A DNA stretch of 64,000 nt from Sporosarcina koreensis (GCF_000826145.2 NZ_LN651337.1:1437945-1501944), one strand, 5' to 3'; positions 45,971 through 56,030 are shown, numbered from the stretch's first letter. A program made the numbers and translations. Notes: generated from the sequence alone by a model not told the origin.

Positions 45971-46362
45971 GGCGTATCGGACATTTGGCGGACAGTATCG
46001 GACACTTCGCCCGAGTTATCGGACATTTGCCCCGATGTATCGGACACATCGGGCGACATATCGGACACATCACCGAATGTATCGGCATCCAGACACAATT
46101 CAAGGGCCTGAATGGTGCTCGCTGACGCTCGTTTCTGAGGAAGCCGCCACTCCCGCGGCTGCCCGCCAGTTCCAGGACAGGACGTTGCCGCGCAGCAAAC
46201 CAGCAAGCCCGCTTTTCCCTCCGCTCGATGGCGTATCGGACAGATCGAGAGGCGTATCGGACATTTGCTCCGAGTTATCGGACATTTGCCCCGATGTATC
46301 GGACACATCGCACGACATATCGGACACATCACCAAATGTATCAGCACCCAGACACAATTCAA
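45971..46362 (-). repeat. Family A double array, locus 13 (reverse, 6 + 6 units with linker)
   Basis: First array: cores at 45975, 45996, 46017, 46038, 46059 and the head at 46080. Second: 46234, 46255, 46276, 46297, 46318 and a mutated head at 46339 (TATCAGC). The two arrays match unit by unit (for example TTTGCCCCGATG is the fourth in both), so the second is a copy of the first. Linker 154 bp head to core, with CAAGGGCCTGAATGGTGCTCG and CGCGCAGCAAACCAGCAAGC. It lies between convergent genes. Confidence 0.96.
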
Positions 46363-46398
46363 AAAGGCGGGCAGCCCAATAGACCGCCCGCGCTTTCC
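46362..46398 (-). terminator. Terminator of the RpiR regulator gene
   Basis: On the minus strand GCGGGC...GCCCGC followed by CTTTTT. Confidence 0.75.
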
Positions 46399-46408
46399 CC
46401 TCACCCGA

Positions 46409-47203
46409 TCACCGGAACCGTTCCAGCGCGGCCAGCGTCTTCGCCCGCTCCGACTGCAGCTCGGGATCCTCGAGCAGCCGATACGTCAGCACATCCAAAA
46501 AGAACAGACTCGAAATCTGCGTGTTGACGAACTTGTCGTCCGCTGCGAGCACATGGTTCGCGACGAAGACGATTTCATCCGCGAGATCGGTCAGCTCCTC
46601 AGCGCCGCTCGTCGTCACGACGATCAGGCCGGCGCCGTTCGCTTTCGCTTCGCGAGCCGCGGCGAGCACGCTCTGCGTCTTCCCGGTTGCCGAGAAGCAC
46701 ATGAGCACGTCGCGTTCGCCGAGCAGCGCACTGCGCATCACCATCGTGTGGGCGTCCGTCATCGCGGCTGTGTCCATTCCCATGCGCTCCGTCCGGCTGT
46801 TGAATTCCTTGGCGATCAGCCCGGAATTCCCGACTCCGCAATACAGCACCCGGTCGGCCCGCTGCAGACGCTCGGCAATCCGGTCGATCTGCTCCATCTC
46901 CAGGAACTGCTGCGTGGAACGGATGACGGTCACATACAGATCCGACACCCGCTTGATATCGTCCTCTTCCCGCTCCCGGTCCGCCGACGACTCGAGCAGC
47001 GCGTACTTCAGCTGCTGGAAGTTGTCGAACTGCATCCTTTTGCAGAACCGGGTGATACTTGAAGGGGATACATCGATTTCTTTCGCGAGATCCGTGATGG
47101 ATTTCTGCGTCACGTGCTTGTCCTCCATCAGATGCCCGGCAATCTTCCGGTCGTTTTCCGTGAATTCCGCACTGTACTTCTGCAGCCGGTTTCTAAAGTC
47201 CAT
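46409..47203 (-). CDS. MurR/RpiR-family transcriptional regulator (HTH + SIS)
   Basis: A 264-residue sugar-phosphate-responsive regulator. Residues 1-75 form an RpiR helix-turn-helix (TQKSITDLAKEIDVSPSSITRFCKRM). About 110-240 form a SIS domain (YCGVGNSGLIAKEFNSRTERMG; CFSATGKTQSVLAAAREAKANGA) that would bind a phosphosugar. ATG 47203 has GAGGGG upstream. It is divergent from the PTS-nanE operon with only 133 bp between, so it most likely controls that operon, probably sensing N-acetylmannosamine-6-P or glucosamine-6-P. Confidence 0.9.
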   Translation of the reverse strand: MDFRNRLQKYSAEFTENDRKIAGHLMEDKHVTQKSITDLAKEIDVSPSSITRFCKRMQFDNFQQLKYALLESSADREREEDDIKRVSDLYVTVIRSTQQFLEMEQIDRIAERLQRADRVLYCGVGNSGLIAKEFNSRTERMGMDTAAMTDAHTMVMRSALLGERDVLMCFSATGKTQSVLAAAREAKANGAGLIVVTTSGAEELTDLADEIVFVANHVLAADDKFVNTQISSLFFLDVLTYRLLEDPELQSERAKTLAALERFR

Positions 47204-47336
47204 GCTCGTTCCCCTCTTCGCCCAGTTTTCTTCATGATAGCATATCATTTCCTGCCCTTGCGGCTTTCCGACCATATTGACAATTTGCACATTGCTTGCT
47301 ATTCTATAAAAAACATTTCCAGGATGGTGATAACTA

Positions 47337-48887
47337 ATGAAAAACTTTTTCGGTAAAGCCCAGCAATTCGGGAAGTCGTTCATGCTTCCAATTGCAATCC
47401 TGCCGGCTGCCGGTCTCCTGCTCGGCATCGGCGGGGCGCTGTCGAATCCGAACACGCTCGTCTCCTATCCGTTCCTTGACCAGGCGTTCCCGCAGGCGCT
47501 CTTCACGATCATGAGCAGTGCGGGCAGCATCGTCTTTGCGAACCTGCCCGTCATCTTCGCTGTCGGAATTGCGATCGGACTTGCCCGCGCCGACAAAGGG
47601 ACCGCGGCGCTTGCCGCACTCGTCGGCTATCTGGTCATGAATGCGACCATCAACGCAATCCTGATCATCACCGGAAGTCTTGCCGAGGACAACCTGTCTG
47701 CTGTCGGTCAAGGTACCGCGCTCGGCATCCAGACGCTTGAAATGGGCGTGTTTGGCGGAATCATCGTCGGTATCATGGCAGGCCTGCTGCACAACCGGTT
47801 CAATAAGATCGAACTGCCGCAGTATCTCGGATTCTTCGGCGGCTCCCGGTTCATCCCGATTGTCACGGCGTTTTCATCCATCATCCTTGGAACGGTCATG
47901 TACTTCGTCTGGCCGCTGTTCCAGAACCTCATTGCGGAAGCCGGCAGTCTCGTCAATGCGACCGGCGTCATCGGTACGTTCCTGTATGGGTTCATTCTCC
48001 GGATGCTCGGACCGTTCGGCCTGCACCATATCTTCTACCTGCCGTTCTGGCAGACCGGCCTCGGCGGATCGCTCGAGATCGGCGGTCACCTGGTGCAGGG
48101 GACGCAGAACATCTTCTTCGCCCAGCTGAGCGATCCGACCACGACCCGGTTCTTCGAGGGCACGTCCCGCTTCATGTCCGGCCGCTTCATCACGATGATG
48201 TTCGGCCTGCTCGGTGCAGCGCTTGCGATCTACCATACGGCGAAGCCTGAGCATAAGAAGGTCGTCGGCGGCCTCATGCTGTCGGCCGCGCTGACCTCGT
48301 TCCTGACCGGGATCACGGAACCGCTCGAGTTTTCGTTCCTGTTCGTCGCTCCGGTCCTGTACCTGATCCATGCGATCTTCGACGGGCTCGCCTTCATGAT
48401 GGCGGACATTCTCAACATCACGATCGGCCAGACATTCTCCGGCGGCTTCATCGACTTCATCCTGTTCGGTGTGCTGCAGGGGCAGGCGAAGACGAACTGG
48501 ATGTACGTCATTCCGGTCGGTATCGTCTGGTTCTTCCTGTACTACTTCACGTTCAAGTTCGTCATCCGGAAGTTCAACTTCAAGACCCCAGGCCGTGAGG
48601 ATGAAAAACCGGCGGCTGATGGTGAAACTGCGCCGTCCGTCGATCCGCAGGGCAGCCGGCCGCATCAGATCATCGACGCACTCGGCGGCAAAGATAACAT
48701 TCTGGACCTCGACAACTGCGCGACCCGCCTGCGTGTGACTGTCAAAGACCCGGCACTCGTCGATCAGGACCTGTTTGCCCCGACCGGAAGCAAAGGCGTC
48801 ATCATGAACGGCACCGGCGTCCAGGTCGTCTACGGCCCGCATGTATCGATCATCAAGAACGAAGTGGAAGAGGAGCTGGAACAATGA
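47337..48887 (+). CDS. PTS transporter EIICB component (glucose/N-acetylglucosamine-type family)
   Basis: A 516-residue membrane permease-phosphotransferase. The EIIC domain (about residues 1-400) has [21 protein letters not shown], [21 protein letters not shown] and the conserved [19 protein letters not shown] linker leads to the EIIB domain, with phospho-acceptor C461 in [10 protein letters not shown]. It lacks an EIIA domain and must borrow one. nanE follows with a 4-bp overlap, so the imported sugar is probably N-acetylmannosamine or a related amino sugar delivered as the 6-phosphate. The RpiR regulator is divergent. Confidence 0.9.
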   Translation: MKNFFGKAQQFGKSFMLPIAILPAAGLLLGIGGALSNPNTLVSYPFLDQAFPQALFTIMSSAGSIVFANLPVIFAVGIAIGLARADKGTAALAALVGYLVMNATINAILIITGSLAEDNLSAVGQGTALGIQTLEMGVFGGIIVGIMAGLLHNRFNKIELPQYLGFFGGSRFIPIVTAFSSIILGTVMYFVWPLFQNLIAEAGSLVNATGVIGTFLYGFILRMLGPFGLHHIFYLPFWQTGLGGSLEIGGHLVQGTQNIFFAQLSDPTTTRFFEGTSRFMSGRFITMMFGLLGAALAIYHTAKPEHKKVVGGLMLSAALTSFLTGITEPLEFSFLFVAPVLYLIHAIFDGLAFMMADILNITIGQTFSGGFIDFILFGVLQGQAKTNWMYVIPVGIVWFFLYYFTFKFVIRKFNFKTPGREDEKPAADGETAPSVDPQGSRPHQIIDALGGKDNILDLDNCATRLRVTVKDPALVDQDLFAPTGSKGVIMNGTGVQVVYGPHVSIIKNEVEEELEQ

Positions 48888-49579
48888 GCAACCGCAACTT
48901 GAAACTGCCGTCCGACCTGATCGTCTCCTGCCAGGCACTGGAGGATGAACCGCTGCACTCGTCCTTCATCATGAGCAAAATGGCGCTCGCTGCCTACGAA
49001 GGCGGCGCAAAAGGCATCCGGGCGAATTCGAAGGCGGACATCGAAGCCATCCGGCAGGAAGTCACGCTGCCGGTCATCGGCATCGTCAAACGGGACTACG
49101 ACGGATCGGACGTCTACATCACCGCGACCCGGAAGGAAATTGACGAACTGCTCGGCTCCGGTTGTGACGTGATCGCAATGGATGCCACGTTTGCAGCGCG
49201 TCCAGCAGAGCCGATCGAGGATCTCTTGCGCTACGTGCGCAGCGAAGCGCCCGGCACCGAACTGATGGCGGACATCGCGACCGCCGAAGAAGCGGTCCGT
49301 GCCGAGCAGCTCGGCTTCGACTATATCGGCACGACCCTGCACGGCTATACGGCCGACACGGAAGGCCGCAAGATCCACCATAACGACTTTGCATTCCTGA
49401 AGGAAGTCATCGCAGCGGTGCAGGCGCCCGTCATCGCGGAAGGCAACATCGAAACCCCCGCCATGCTGAAGCGCGCCTTCGACCTCGGCGCCTACGCAGC
49501 CGTCGTCGGCGGCGCCATCACCCGCCCGCGCGACATCACGAAGAAATTCGTCCGTGAACTGCACGGAGCGGACTTATAA
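48884..49579 (+). CDS. nanE: N-acetylmannosamine-6-phosphate 2-epimerase
   Basis: A 231-residue TIM-barrel enzyme turning ManNAc-6-P into GlcNAc-6-P. NanE blocks are clear: [56 protein letters not shown] and [21 protein letters not shown]. The start overlaps the PTS stop (ATGA). There is no nanA lyase or nanK kinase here. This fits direct PTS uptake of phosphorylated amino sugar, feeding into nagA/nagB elsewhere in the genome. Confidence 0.92.
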   Translation: MSNRNLKLPSDLIVSCQALEDEPLHSSFIMSKMALAAYEGGAKGIRANSKADIEAIRQEVTLPVIGIVKRDYDGSDVYITATRKEIDELLGSGCDVIAMDATFAARPAEPIEDLLRYVRSEAPGTELMADIATAEEAVRAEQLGFDYIGTTLHGYTADTEGRKIHHNDFAFLKEVIAAVQAPVIAEGNIETPAMLKRAFDLGAYAAVVGGAITRPRDITKKFVRELHGADL

Positions 49580-49590
49580 GGAGTCACGGT

Positions 49591-49631
49591 GAACAGCCGG
49601 CAGGGAGTCGATCCCCTGCCGGCTGTTTTTC
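49591..49631 (+). terminator. Terminator of the PTS-nanE operon
   Basis: AACAGCCGGCAGGG...CCCTGCCGGCTGTT followed by TTTC. Confidence 0.9.
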
Positions 49632-49641
49632 TGAGTCGCTC

Positions 49642-50052
49642 GGTGTATCGGCCACTTGGCCGGAGGTATCGGACAAATGGCGTGCTGTATCGGACATATC
49701 GCCGGAAGTTTCGGACAGTTGGCGCACACTATCGGACATTCTGCCGAATGTATCGGCATCCAGACACAATTCAAGGGCCTGACTGGTGCTCGCTGACGCT
49801 CGTTTCTAAGGAAGACCCGTGTCCGCGGCGACCTCTCCGAGTGCTTGCCACCCCTCGTGCCGCGCAGAAAACCGGCAAGCCCGCTCTTCTCCCCGCGTGC
49901 TGTATCGGCCATAACTCGGGAAGTATCGGACACTTCGCGCGACATATCGGACATTTCGCCCGAGGTATCGGACACTTCCCCGGAAGTATCGGACAATTGG
50001 CGCACACTATCGGACATTTCACCGAATGTATCGGCATCCAGACACAATTCAC
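49642..50052 (-). repeat. Family A double array, locus 14 (reverse, 6 + 7 units with linker)
   Basis: First: cores at 49646, 49667, 49688, 49709 (TTTCGGA), 49730 and the head at 49751. Second: 49903, 49924, 49945, 49966, 49987, 50008 and the head at 50029. The unit next to the head in each array differs only slightly. Linker 152 bp head to core, with CAAGGGCCTGACTGGTGCTCG, then CGCGCAGAAAACCGGCAAGC. One half, CTTCCCCGGAAG, is a perfect inverted repeat. It lies between convergent genes. Confidence 0.96.
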
Positions 50053-50058
50053 CCACAT

Positions 50059-50099
50059 AGAAACCCCCGTCGGCCATCTGTCAGGCCAGCGGGGGAACT
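50059..50099 (-). terminator. Terminator of the triple RidA gene
   Basis: On the minus strand CCCCCG-GGCC...GGCC-CGGGGG followed by TTTCT. Confidence 0.8.
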
Positions 50100-50106
50100 G
50101 TATTCA

Positions 50107-51378
50107 TTATGCGTTCGGCGGTGTGCCTTCCGCGTTTCCTATGATTGCATCGATCTGGACCAATGCTCCGTGTGGCAGTGCAGACGCGCCAACCACGCGG
50201 CGGGCCGGTGTGCCTTCCGGGAAGAACGACTTGTATGCTTCGTCCACTGCATCGAGATCCGACAGGTCTTTTACGTACACGTTCACTTTCACTGTGTCTT
50301 CGAGAACGTGATCGATGCTTTCCACGGTCGCTTTGATGTTCGACAGGCATTGTGCCGCCTGCTCCTTCGCGCCGCCAGCGACCAGTTCACCAGTCGATGG
50401 ATCGATCGGCAGCTGTGCGGACAAGTGGTTGTAATGCGAGAATGCAACTGTCTGCGTGGACAGCGGATTCTTCGGCGCATTGTCTGTGTTCCGCGCCCAG
50501 ATCACGATGCCGTGACGGTCTTCGATTTCCTGCGGCGGTGTGCCGTCGCCGTGTGAGACGACTGCTTCGATCTGGACGGACGCGCCAAGGGGCAGTGCAG
50601 CTGCTTCCACAACTGTCCGTGCTGGTACATAGGCAACCGCACGGGCGATCGCAGAATCAGGGAAGAATGTTTTATAAACGTCATCCACCACGTCTGCATC
50701 CGCAAGATCTGTCAGGAAGATGGTCGTCTTCACGATATCATCGAACGGTACATCGATGCCCTCGAGAATCGCCTTGATATTCTTCAGGCACTGGACAGCC
50801 TGTCCCTTCGCACCGCCGGCAACGACGCGGCCCGTCTTCGGATCGATCGGCAATTGTGCTGACAGGTTGTTGTAGTGGGAGAACGATACGGTCTGCGTCG
50901 ACAGCGCGTCCACCGGCGCATTCGGCGTGTTGTTCGTCAGCTTGATGAGATCGCCCGCCTGCGGTGCGTTCGGAATCGTCCCTTCACCGTGCGTCACGAG
51001 TGCCTCGATCTGTACCAAGGCATCCATCGGCAGTGCCGCGACGGCAACTGTCGTGCGGGATGGCACATAGGTCGGGAAGTACGTCTTGAATACTTCATCC
51101 ACCGCATCCATGTCCTGGATGTCTTTCACGAAAACGCTGAGACGCGCAACGTCGCTCATGACATGATTCAGGCTGCTGACGATCGCTTCAATGTTTTTGA
51201 AGCACTGTTCTGCCTGCTCTTTGATACCGCCAGCGACCAATTTCCCTGTCGACGGATCGATCGGCAATTGTGCCGACAGGTTGTTGTAGTGGGAGAATGC
51301 GGCGCTTTGCGAAGATAGGCCCTGTTCGATCGGTGCGTGCTCCGTATTTGTTGCGGATACTGCGTTGAAGTTTGTCAT
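50107..51378 (-). CDS. Protein with three tandem RidA (YjgF/UK114) domains
   Basis: A 423-residue single chain made of three RidA-like repeats of about 130-140 residues. Each repeat opens with FSHYNxLSAQLPIDPxTG and ends with an Ala-Leu-Pro strand. RidA enzymes hydrolyse reactive imines and enamines such as 2-aminoacrylate, and normally assemble from three identical short chains. The substrate-binding arginine is kept in all repeats (PSRTTVAV, PARTVVEA, PARRVVGA). The nearby acidic residue is Glu in repeats 1 and 2 but Asp in repeat 3 (VQIDAII). The order repeat-linker-repeat looks like a covalent trimer. It is monocistronic. Confidence 0.88.
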   Translation of the reverse strand: MTNFNAVSATNTEHAPIEQGLSSQSAAFSHYNNLSAQLPIDPSTGKLVAGGIKEQAEQCFKNIEAIVSSLNHVMSDVARLSVFVKDIQDMDAVDEVFKTYFPTYVPSRTTVAVAALPMDALVQIEALVTHGEGTIPNAPQAGDLIKLTNNTPNAPVDALSTQTVSFSHYNNLSAQLPIDPKTGRVVAGGAKGQAVQCLKNIKAILEGIDVPFDDIVKTTIFLTDLADADVVDDVYKTFFPDSAIARAVAYVPARTVVEAAALPLGASVQIEAVVSHGDGTPPQEIEDRHGIVIWARNTDNAPKNPLSTQTVAFSHYNHLSAQLPIDPSTGELVAGGAKEQAAQCLSNIKATVESIDHVLEDTVKVNVYVKDLSDLDAVDEAYKSFFPEGTPARRVVGASALPHGALVQIDAIIGNAEGTPPNA

Positions 51379-51592
51379 GGATTCTGTCCCCTTTTCAATG
51401 AAAAATTATGTACGGCGTCCGGTGTTCACACGACCGAAGGTATGCCATTTCCGGTCTCACCCATTCAACAACCATACCACGGCAGTTTTCGAAAAATGCT
51501 GTTTTTATGAAATTGCAAGACCGCATGAAACCTTTTTTATGCGATTGGCGTTCCACGACACGGGAAGCTGGCCAGCGTTCGTCCGCCCGGGC

Positions 51593-51894
51593 CATATCGG
51601 ACACTTCGCCGAATTTATCGGCAGGCAGACACAATTCAAGGGCCTGAATGGTGCTCGCTATCGCTCGTTTCTGTCAGAGCCGTCTTGCCCGCGGCAGCCC
51701 GCCAGTGCCCTGCAGGCACTCCGACGTGCAGAAATCGACAAGCTCGCCCGCTCTCGCCAGAGCCATATCGGACAAATCACGGGCGGTATCGGACAGATCG
51801 CCATAAGTATCGGACAATCCGCCGGAGGTATCGGACACTCGGCACGCACTATCGGACACTTCGTCGAATTTATCGGCATCCGGACACAATTCAC
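51593..51894 (-). repeat. Family A double array, locus 15 (reverse, 2 + 6 units with linker)
   Basis: The first array is reduced to one unit (51595) plus the head (51616). Second: cores at 51766, 51787, 51808, 51829, 51850 and the head at 51871. Linker 150 bp head to core, with CAAGGGCCTGAATGGTGCTCG and GTGCAGAAATCGACAAGC. The head and linker survive although nearly all units of the first array are missing, so they behave as separable modules. Confidence 0.95.
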
Positions 51895-51906
51895 CCGTTC
51901 AGCCCC

Positions 51907-51938
51907 ACAAAAAAAGAGCACGACGCAGCGTCATGCCC
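51907..51938 (-). terminator. Terminator of the beta-helix AAA+ gene
   Basis: On the minus strand GCATGACGC-T-GCGTCGTGC (one G-U) followed by TCTTTTTTT. Confidence 0.85.
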
Positions 51939-51955
51939 TCCCCTCCACAACCCTA

Positions 51956-54900
51956 TCAACTTTCCAATAAAACAAGATCCTCCTGCGTGATTTCCTTTGC
52001 TGCAGGAAGGCTGTCACCATTCCGGCTCGCGACCGCCAGCCGGTAATCCACCTTCCGTGTCATCTCCCGCGCCACCTTCTTCGCGAGACCGGCGTTGCCG
52101 AAGTTTTCATCCCGAGCAGCATACAGCTGCTCGTAGTGCGCAAGCAGCACTTCCTCCGCTTCCTCCGACAGCGTATAGCCTTCCGCCGACAGCTCGGTGA
52201 TCGCGAGCAGCTCCTCCGGCGTATAATCGTCGAAATGCAGCGTCAGCCCGAACCGCCGGCGCAGCCCCGGGTTGCTGTCGAGGAATTGTTCCATCTCCCG
52301 CTCATACCCCGCTGCAAGCACAAGAAACTCCCCCTGCCGGTCGGACATCTGCTTCAGCAGGACGTCGACGGCTTTCTGGCCGTAATCATTCGCCCCGCCG
52401 CCTGCGAGTGTATATGCTTCGTCGATGAACAGCGCACTGCCCATCGCCCGCTCGATCTGTTCCGCCGTCCGCTTTTCCGTCTCACCGATGTGCGTGCCGA
52501 CCAGGCTGCTGCGGTCGACTTCGATCAGCTCGCCCCGCTCCAGCAGGCCGAGCGCCTGATAGATGCCGGCGAGCACGCGGGCGACTTCCGTCTTGCCCGT
52601 GCCCGGCTTGCCGATCAGCAGCGTATGGTTCATCAGTTTATCGGCCGGATGCCCTTCGCGGCGGTAATACCGTGTCAGCTCGATCAGTTCGTCGATCTCC
52701 GCCTTCACTTGCGCCAGGCCGATGAACCGGTGCAGTTCCTCCCGTTTCCGTGCGAGCAGCGCTTCGTCGATCGGCACCTCATAGCCCGCGTGCTCCCGCT
52801 CACCCGCAGCACGCAAGACGTCTTCCTCTTCCAGCGTCGTCAGTACCGTTTCGGTCCATTCATCACGCGGAAGTGCAGCAATCCGCATCGATTGCGCCTG
52901 CGTGATCTGTTCCAGCAGCGTACGCACCATCCGGGCGTTGCCGAACGTTTCACCCCGCGTCCGGTACCGCGATGTGAGCACGTCCCGCACCGCCCGCTCC
53001 GCCGCAGCCGTCAGTGAATAGCCGTTCCCGCATTGCATCAGGAAAATCTCCATCAGCTCATCCGGTGTATAATCCGTAAACGTGATCTGTTCCGTGAACC
53101 GGTCATTCAGCCCCGGATTGGCTGCGAGGAAGCGCTCCATGTCCGCCGGGTAGCCCGCAGCGATTACGACAAACCCGCCGCGATGGTTTTCCATTGTAGG
53201 CACGAGTGTGTCGATGACCTTCTTGCCATAGTCATTGCCGGCTGCGGTCCCCGGAGCCAGCGTGTACGCTTCGTCGATGAACAGCACACCGCCCATCGCT
53301 TCCTTGATTTTCGCCTTTGTCAGCTCCTCGGAACTTCCGACGTGCGTGCCGACGAGGTCTTCGCGCTTGACCTCGACGAGATGGCCCTTTTCAAGCAGGC
53401 CGAGCCACTTGAAGAACGCACCCATCAGCCGTGCGACAGTCGTCTTCCCCGTGCCGGGATTGCCCGCGAACACCATATGGGGCGCCAATGTCGGGCTTGC
53501 GTTCAACCCCCGTTCCGCCTTGAACTGGTTGACCTCCATGAGACTCATCATGCTCTTCAGCTTATATTTGACGTCCGACAGCCCGATGAACCCATCCAGT
53601 TCTTCCATGAGGAGGCCGAGCAGCTGCGGATCACTGAACGCCATGCTGTCCACAGGCGGCGGAGCCTCTGAGACACCCGCCGGCCGCGCCATCGCAAGCT
53701 TCGTGTTGATCAGCTGCGGCTCGCTGCCATCTGCCGCGGCCAAATCGCCTCCGCGGTTTTCCGCAAACAGGCAGTCTTCAAGGACAGGCGCCGACTGTTC
53801 CAGCCGCAGACCCGCTTTCATACCGCCCATAACCTGCACTGCCCGGAACGCAGCGGACGGGCATGCCTGCAGGATGACCTGATCATCCGCATGGCTGTGG
53901 AACTTGGCATCTGCCACCGACACTTGCTGCACGCGTACCAATTCCAGCCCAGATGCACTGCCGTCGTAGATTTCGCACACCGTCATCGAAATCTCCGCGG
54001 ATTCCTCCGCAGCGAGCTGTGTCCGCCTGTTCCGGAACAGCGCCGTCCGTTCCAATGAAACACGCGCACCCCGGCCCGCCAGCAGTCCGTTCTTCCCGCT
54101 GTTCGTTATCCGGCAGTCGGTGATCTCCGCAGCTGCCGCATAGCCGAGCAGGACGTTCGAACCCTGATGTGCGGATACCGTACTCCCGGACGCCTGAAGT
54201 GACGATTGTTTCACGAGCACGCCGGAACTGCCGCCGCCCGCGACTTCGGAGGCAGACAGCGTCACATCCGATTCATCGGACGCCGATACCTGCACCCCGG
54301 CATGCCGGCGGATGACCGAATCGGACACCCGGAGCCGGCTGTCAGCGACAGAGATCCCTCTTTCCCTGCCGTCCGTCACATCACAGTCGATCAGCGTCAA
54401 TGCGCTTTCATTCCTCGCCGACAGCTGCGTGCTCTGGTGATAGTGGACCTTCGAACCGAGGAAGGTGCACGCGGAGCGATCGCACAGCAGTCCGCCCGCA
54501 GCCCCTGACAGCAGCTCGGTCCCCTTGACGGTCACCGCACTGCCGTCCGTGCAGAAGAGCTGGTCGCCTGCCTGCCCTTTGAACCGCGAGGCGGAAATCC
54601 CGGCCTTCGATCCGCTCACCATCATACCGGCCGCTCCGCCGTCTTCAAGCACACAGGATACCAGCTGCACATCCGAACCATCAGCCGCTTCGATCTGCGC
54701 CGCTGCCTGCGTCCGGAAGACACAATTCCGCAGGACACCGTCTGATGCGTCGAATGAAAACCCCGCACCGTTGCCGACGAGGACACGGACGTCATCCGCC
54801 TCCACCGAACTTTCCTGTTCCGCACGGAGCTGCGCGCCGCCATTGCCGATGAACGAACTTTTCGTCAGGATCGCCCGGCTGCCCCCCGTCAGCAGAAGTC

Positions 54901-55429
54901 CTTCCTGCTGGCCGCCGAGAACGCCGCACTCCGTCAGCGCAGCCTGCCCGCCGTCGCGCACTGAAATCTGCGCAGTTTCGACCGTCTCCTCGACGATGCA
55001 GCCGAACAGGACCAGCCGCCCGGACACCCGGATGCCGCCGAGATTCTTCCGGAACACCGTCTGCTTTGCGGACACCTTGGCCCCCGCTTCCACCTGCAGG
55101 GGATGCCCCTGGATACCGGAGAACAGGCAGCGGCGGAGGGTCACCTGTCCGGAATCGGCCTGGAGTCCTGCAGGCTGCGCGTCCGCGCCGATCGTGAGCC
55201 CCTCAAGATGGACTTCCCCAGCCGCAGCGACCCGCACACCGCCCGCAAGACGGACAGCATCCGGCTCTTTGCCGGCACTGCTGAGCGTCAGCGGCTTATC
55301 TATAAGGAGAGTCTCGTAATAACTCCCATTTCCGATTTCAATACGGTCCCCCGGCTGCGCATCGTCAAGCGCAGCCTGTATCGCTGTGCAGGCTGCGTCC
55401 TGGTCCCCTGATACTTGAATCACCGCCAA
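51956..55429 (-). CDS. Giant fusion: right-handed beta-helix domain plus two CbxX/CfxQ-type AAA+ ATPase domains
   Basis: About 1157 residues. Residues 1 to about 590 are rows of short repeats (RVSGRLVLFGCIVEET, GLLLTGGSRAILTKS and many more) with the step of a right-handed parallel beta-helix. Two AAA+ modules of the CbxX/CfxQ (SpoVK/EccA-like) type follow. Module 1: Walker A GNPGTGKTT near 653, Walker B GVLFIDEAYTL. Module 2: Walker A GKPGTGKTE near 940, Walker B ALFIDEAYTL. All catalytic motifs look intact, so both rings could hydrolyse ATP. No signal peptide. I choose TTG 55429, because AGGAGG lies 8 bp upstream; ATG 55462 has no ribosome binding site. Role unknown: probably a remodelling machine with a built-in substrate-binding rod. 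Confidence 0.87.
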   Translation of the reverse strand: MAVIQVSGDQDAACTAIQAALDDAQPGDRIEIGNGSYYETLLIDKPLTLSSAGKEPDAVRLAGGVRVAAAGEVHLEGLTIGADAQPAGLQADSGQVTLRRCLFSGIQGHPLQVEAGAKVSAKQTVFRKNLGGIRVSGRLVLFGCIVEETVETAQISVRDGGQAALTECGVLGGQQEGLLLTGGSRAILTKSSFIGNGGAQLRAEQESSVEADDVRVLVGNGAGFSFDASDGVLRNCVFRTQAAAQIEAADGSDVQLVSCVLEDGGAAGMMVSGSKAGISASRFKGQAGDQLFCTDGSAVTVKGTELLSGAAGGLLCDRSACTFLGSKVHYHQSTQLSARNESALTLIDCDVTDGRERGISVADSRLRVSDSVIRRHAGVQVSASDESDVTLSASEVAGGGSSGVLVKQSSLQASGSTVSAHQGSNVLLGYAAAAEITDCRITNSGKNGLLAGRGARVSLERTALFRNRRTQLAAEESAEISMTVCEIYDGSASGLELVRVQQVSVADAKFHSHADDQVILQACPSAAFRAVQVMGGMKAGLRLEQSAPVLEDCLFAENRGGDLAAADGSEPQLINTKLAMARPAGVSEAPPPVDSMAFSDPQLLGLLMEELDGFIGLSDVKYKLKSMMSLMEVNQFKAERGLNASPTLAPHMVFAGNPGTGKTTVARLMGAFFKWLGLLEKGHLVEVKREDLVGTHVGSSEELTKAKIKEAMGGVLFIDEAYTLAPGTAAGNDYGKKVIDTLVPTMENHRGGFVVIAAGYPADMERFLAANPGLNDRFTEQITFTDYTPDELMEIFLMQCGNGYSLTAAAERAVRDVLTSRYRTRGETFGNARMVRTLLEQITQAQSMRIAALPRDEWTETVLTTLEEEDVLRAAGEREHAGYEVPIDEALLARKREELHRFIGLAQVKAEIDELIELTRYYRREGHPADKLMNHTLLIGKPGTGKTEVARVLAGIYQALGLLERGELIEVDRSSLVGTHIGETEKRTAEQIERAMGSALFIDEAYTLAGGGANDYGQKAVDVLLKQMSDRQGEFLVLAAGYEREMEQFLDSNPGLRRRFGLTLHFDDYTPEELLAITELSAEGYTLSEEAEEVLLAHYEQLYAARDENFGNAGLAKKVAREMTRKVDYRLAVASRNGDSLPAAKEITQEDLVLLES

Positions 55430-55603
55430 ATCCCCCGCCTCCTCTCCAATAGTGGACTTCATTTACACACCGAACGCATTACTTTTTAATCAACACCCGC
55501 ACAAGTTCCCGTGCAGAAACATATATTCTCATTTTACCATAATTCACTGTCGCAGTGCTGCATGAACAGCTTTCTCCCCCGCTGTTTTCACGCTCTGCGC
55601 CGG

Positions 55604-55734
55604 CCATATCGGACACTTCCCGCGAAGTATCGGACACATCGCGCAGAGTATCGGACAGATTCCCCGACTTATCGGACACTTCGCACGACATATCGGACAC
55701 TTCGCCGAATATATCGGCACTCGGACACAATTCA
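55604..55734 (-). repeat. Family A array, locus 16 (reverse, 6 units)
   Basis: Cores at 55607, 55628, 55649, 55670, 55691 and the head at 55712, the latter followed by CACTCGGACACAATTC. One half (CTTCCCGCGAAG) is an inverted repeat. It lies between two minus-strand genes. In the following 55735-56030 the only structure seen is the inverted repeat GCCGTCCGGAGA/TCTCCGGGCGGC at about 55842-55873, without a T-run. Confidence 0.95.
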
Positions 55735-56030
55735 CTCTCCCCCGAGACCCGACGGATCGCCCTCGGGCAGGCACGGCGAGGGTGGACGAAACGGAAACTG
55801 CGGAACCATCTGACAGCGCAAACGGCTTGTTCCACGCAAAACGGCCGTCCGGAGAACTGTCTCCGGGCGGCTGTCTGCGCGGACAAGGAGAATGCTCATC
55901 CGCTGCGGTCGCAATCATCCTGCCTGTCATAAGCCAATCTGTTCCCACCGATGCGCTTACCGAAATACCGATGTCATAACGGCTTCACAGAGTATCCTCG
56001 TGACAGATTCAAGATCACCCCCTTAACGGG

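Noticed and set aside
51956..55319. Long plus-strand reading frames opposite the beta-helix AAA+ gene
   Set aside because: They are shadows of a GC-rich coding strand; they have no family motifs or start signals.
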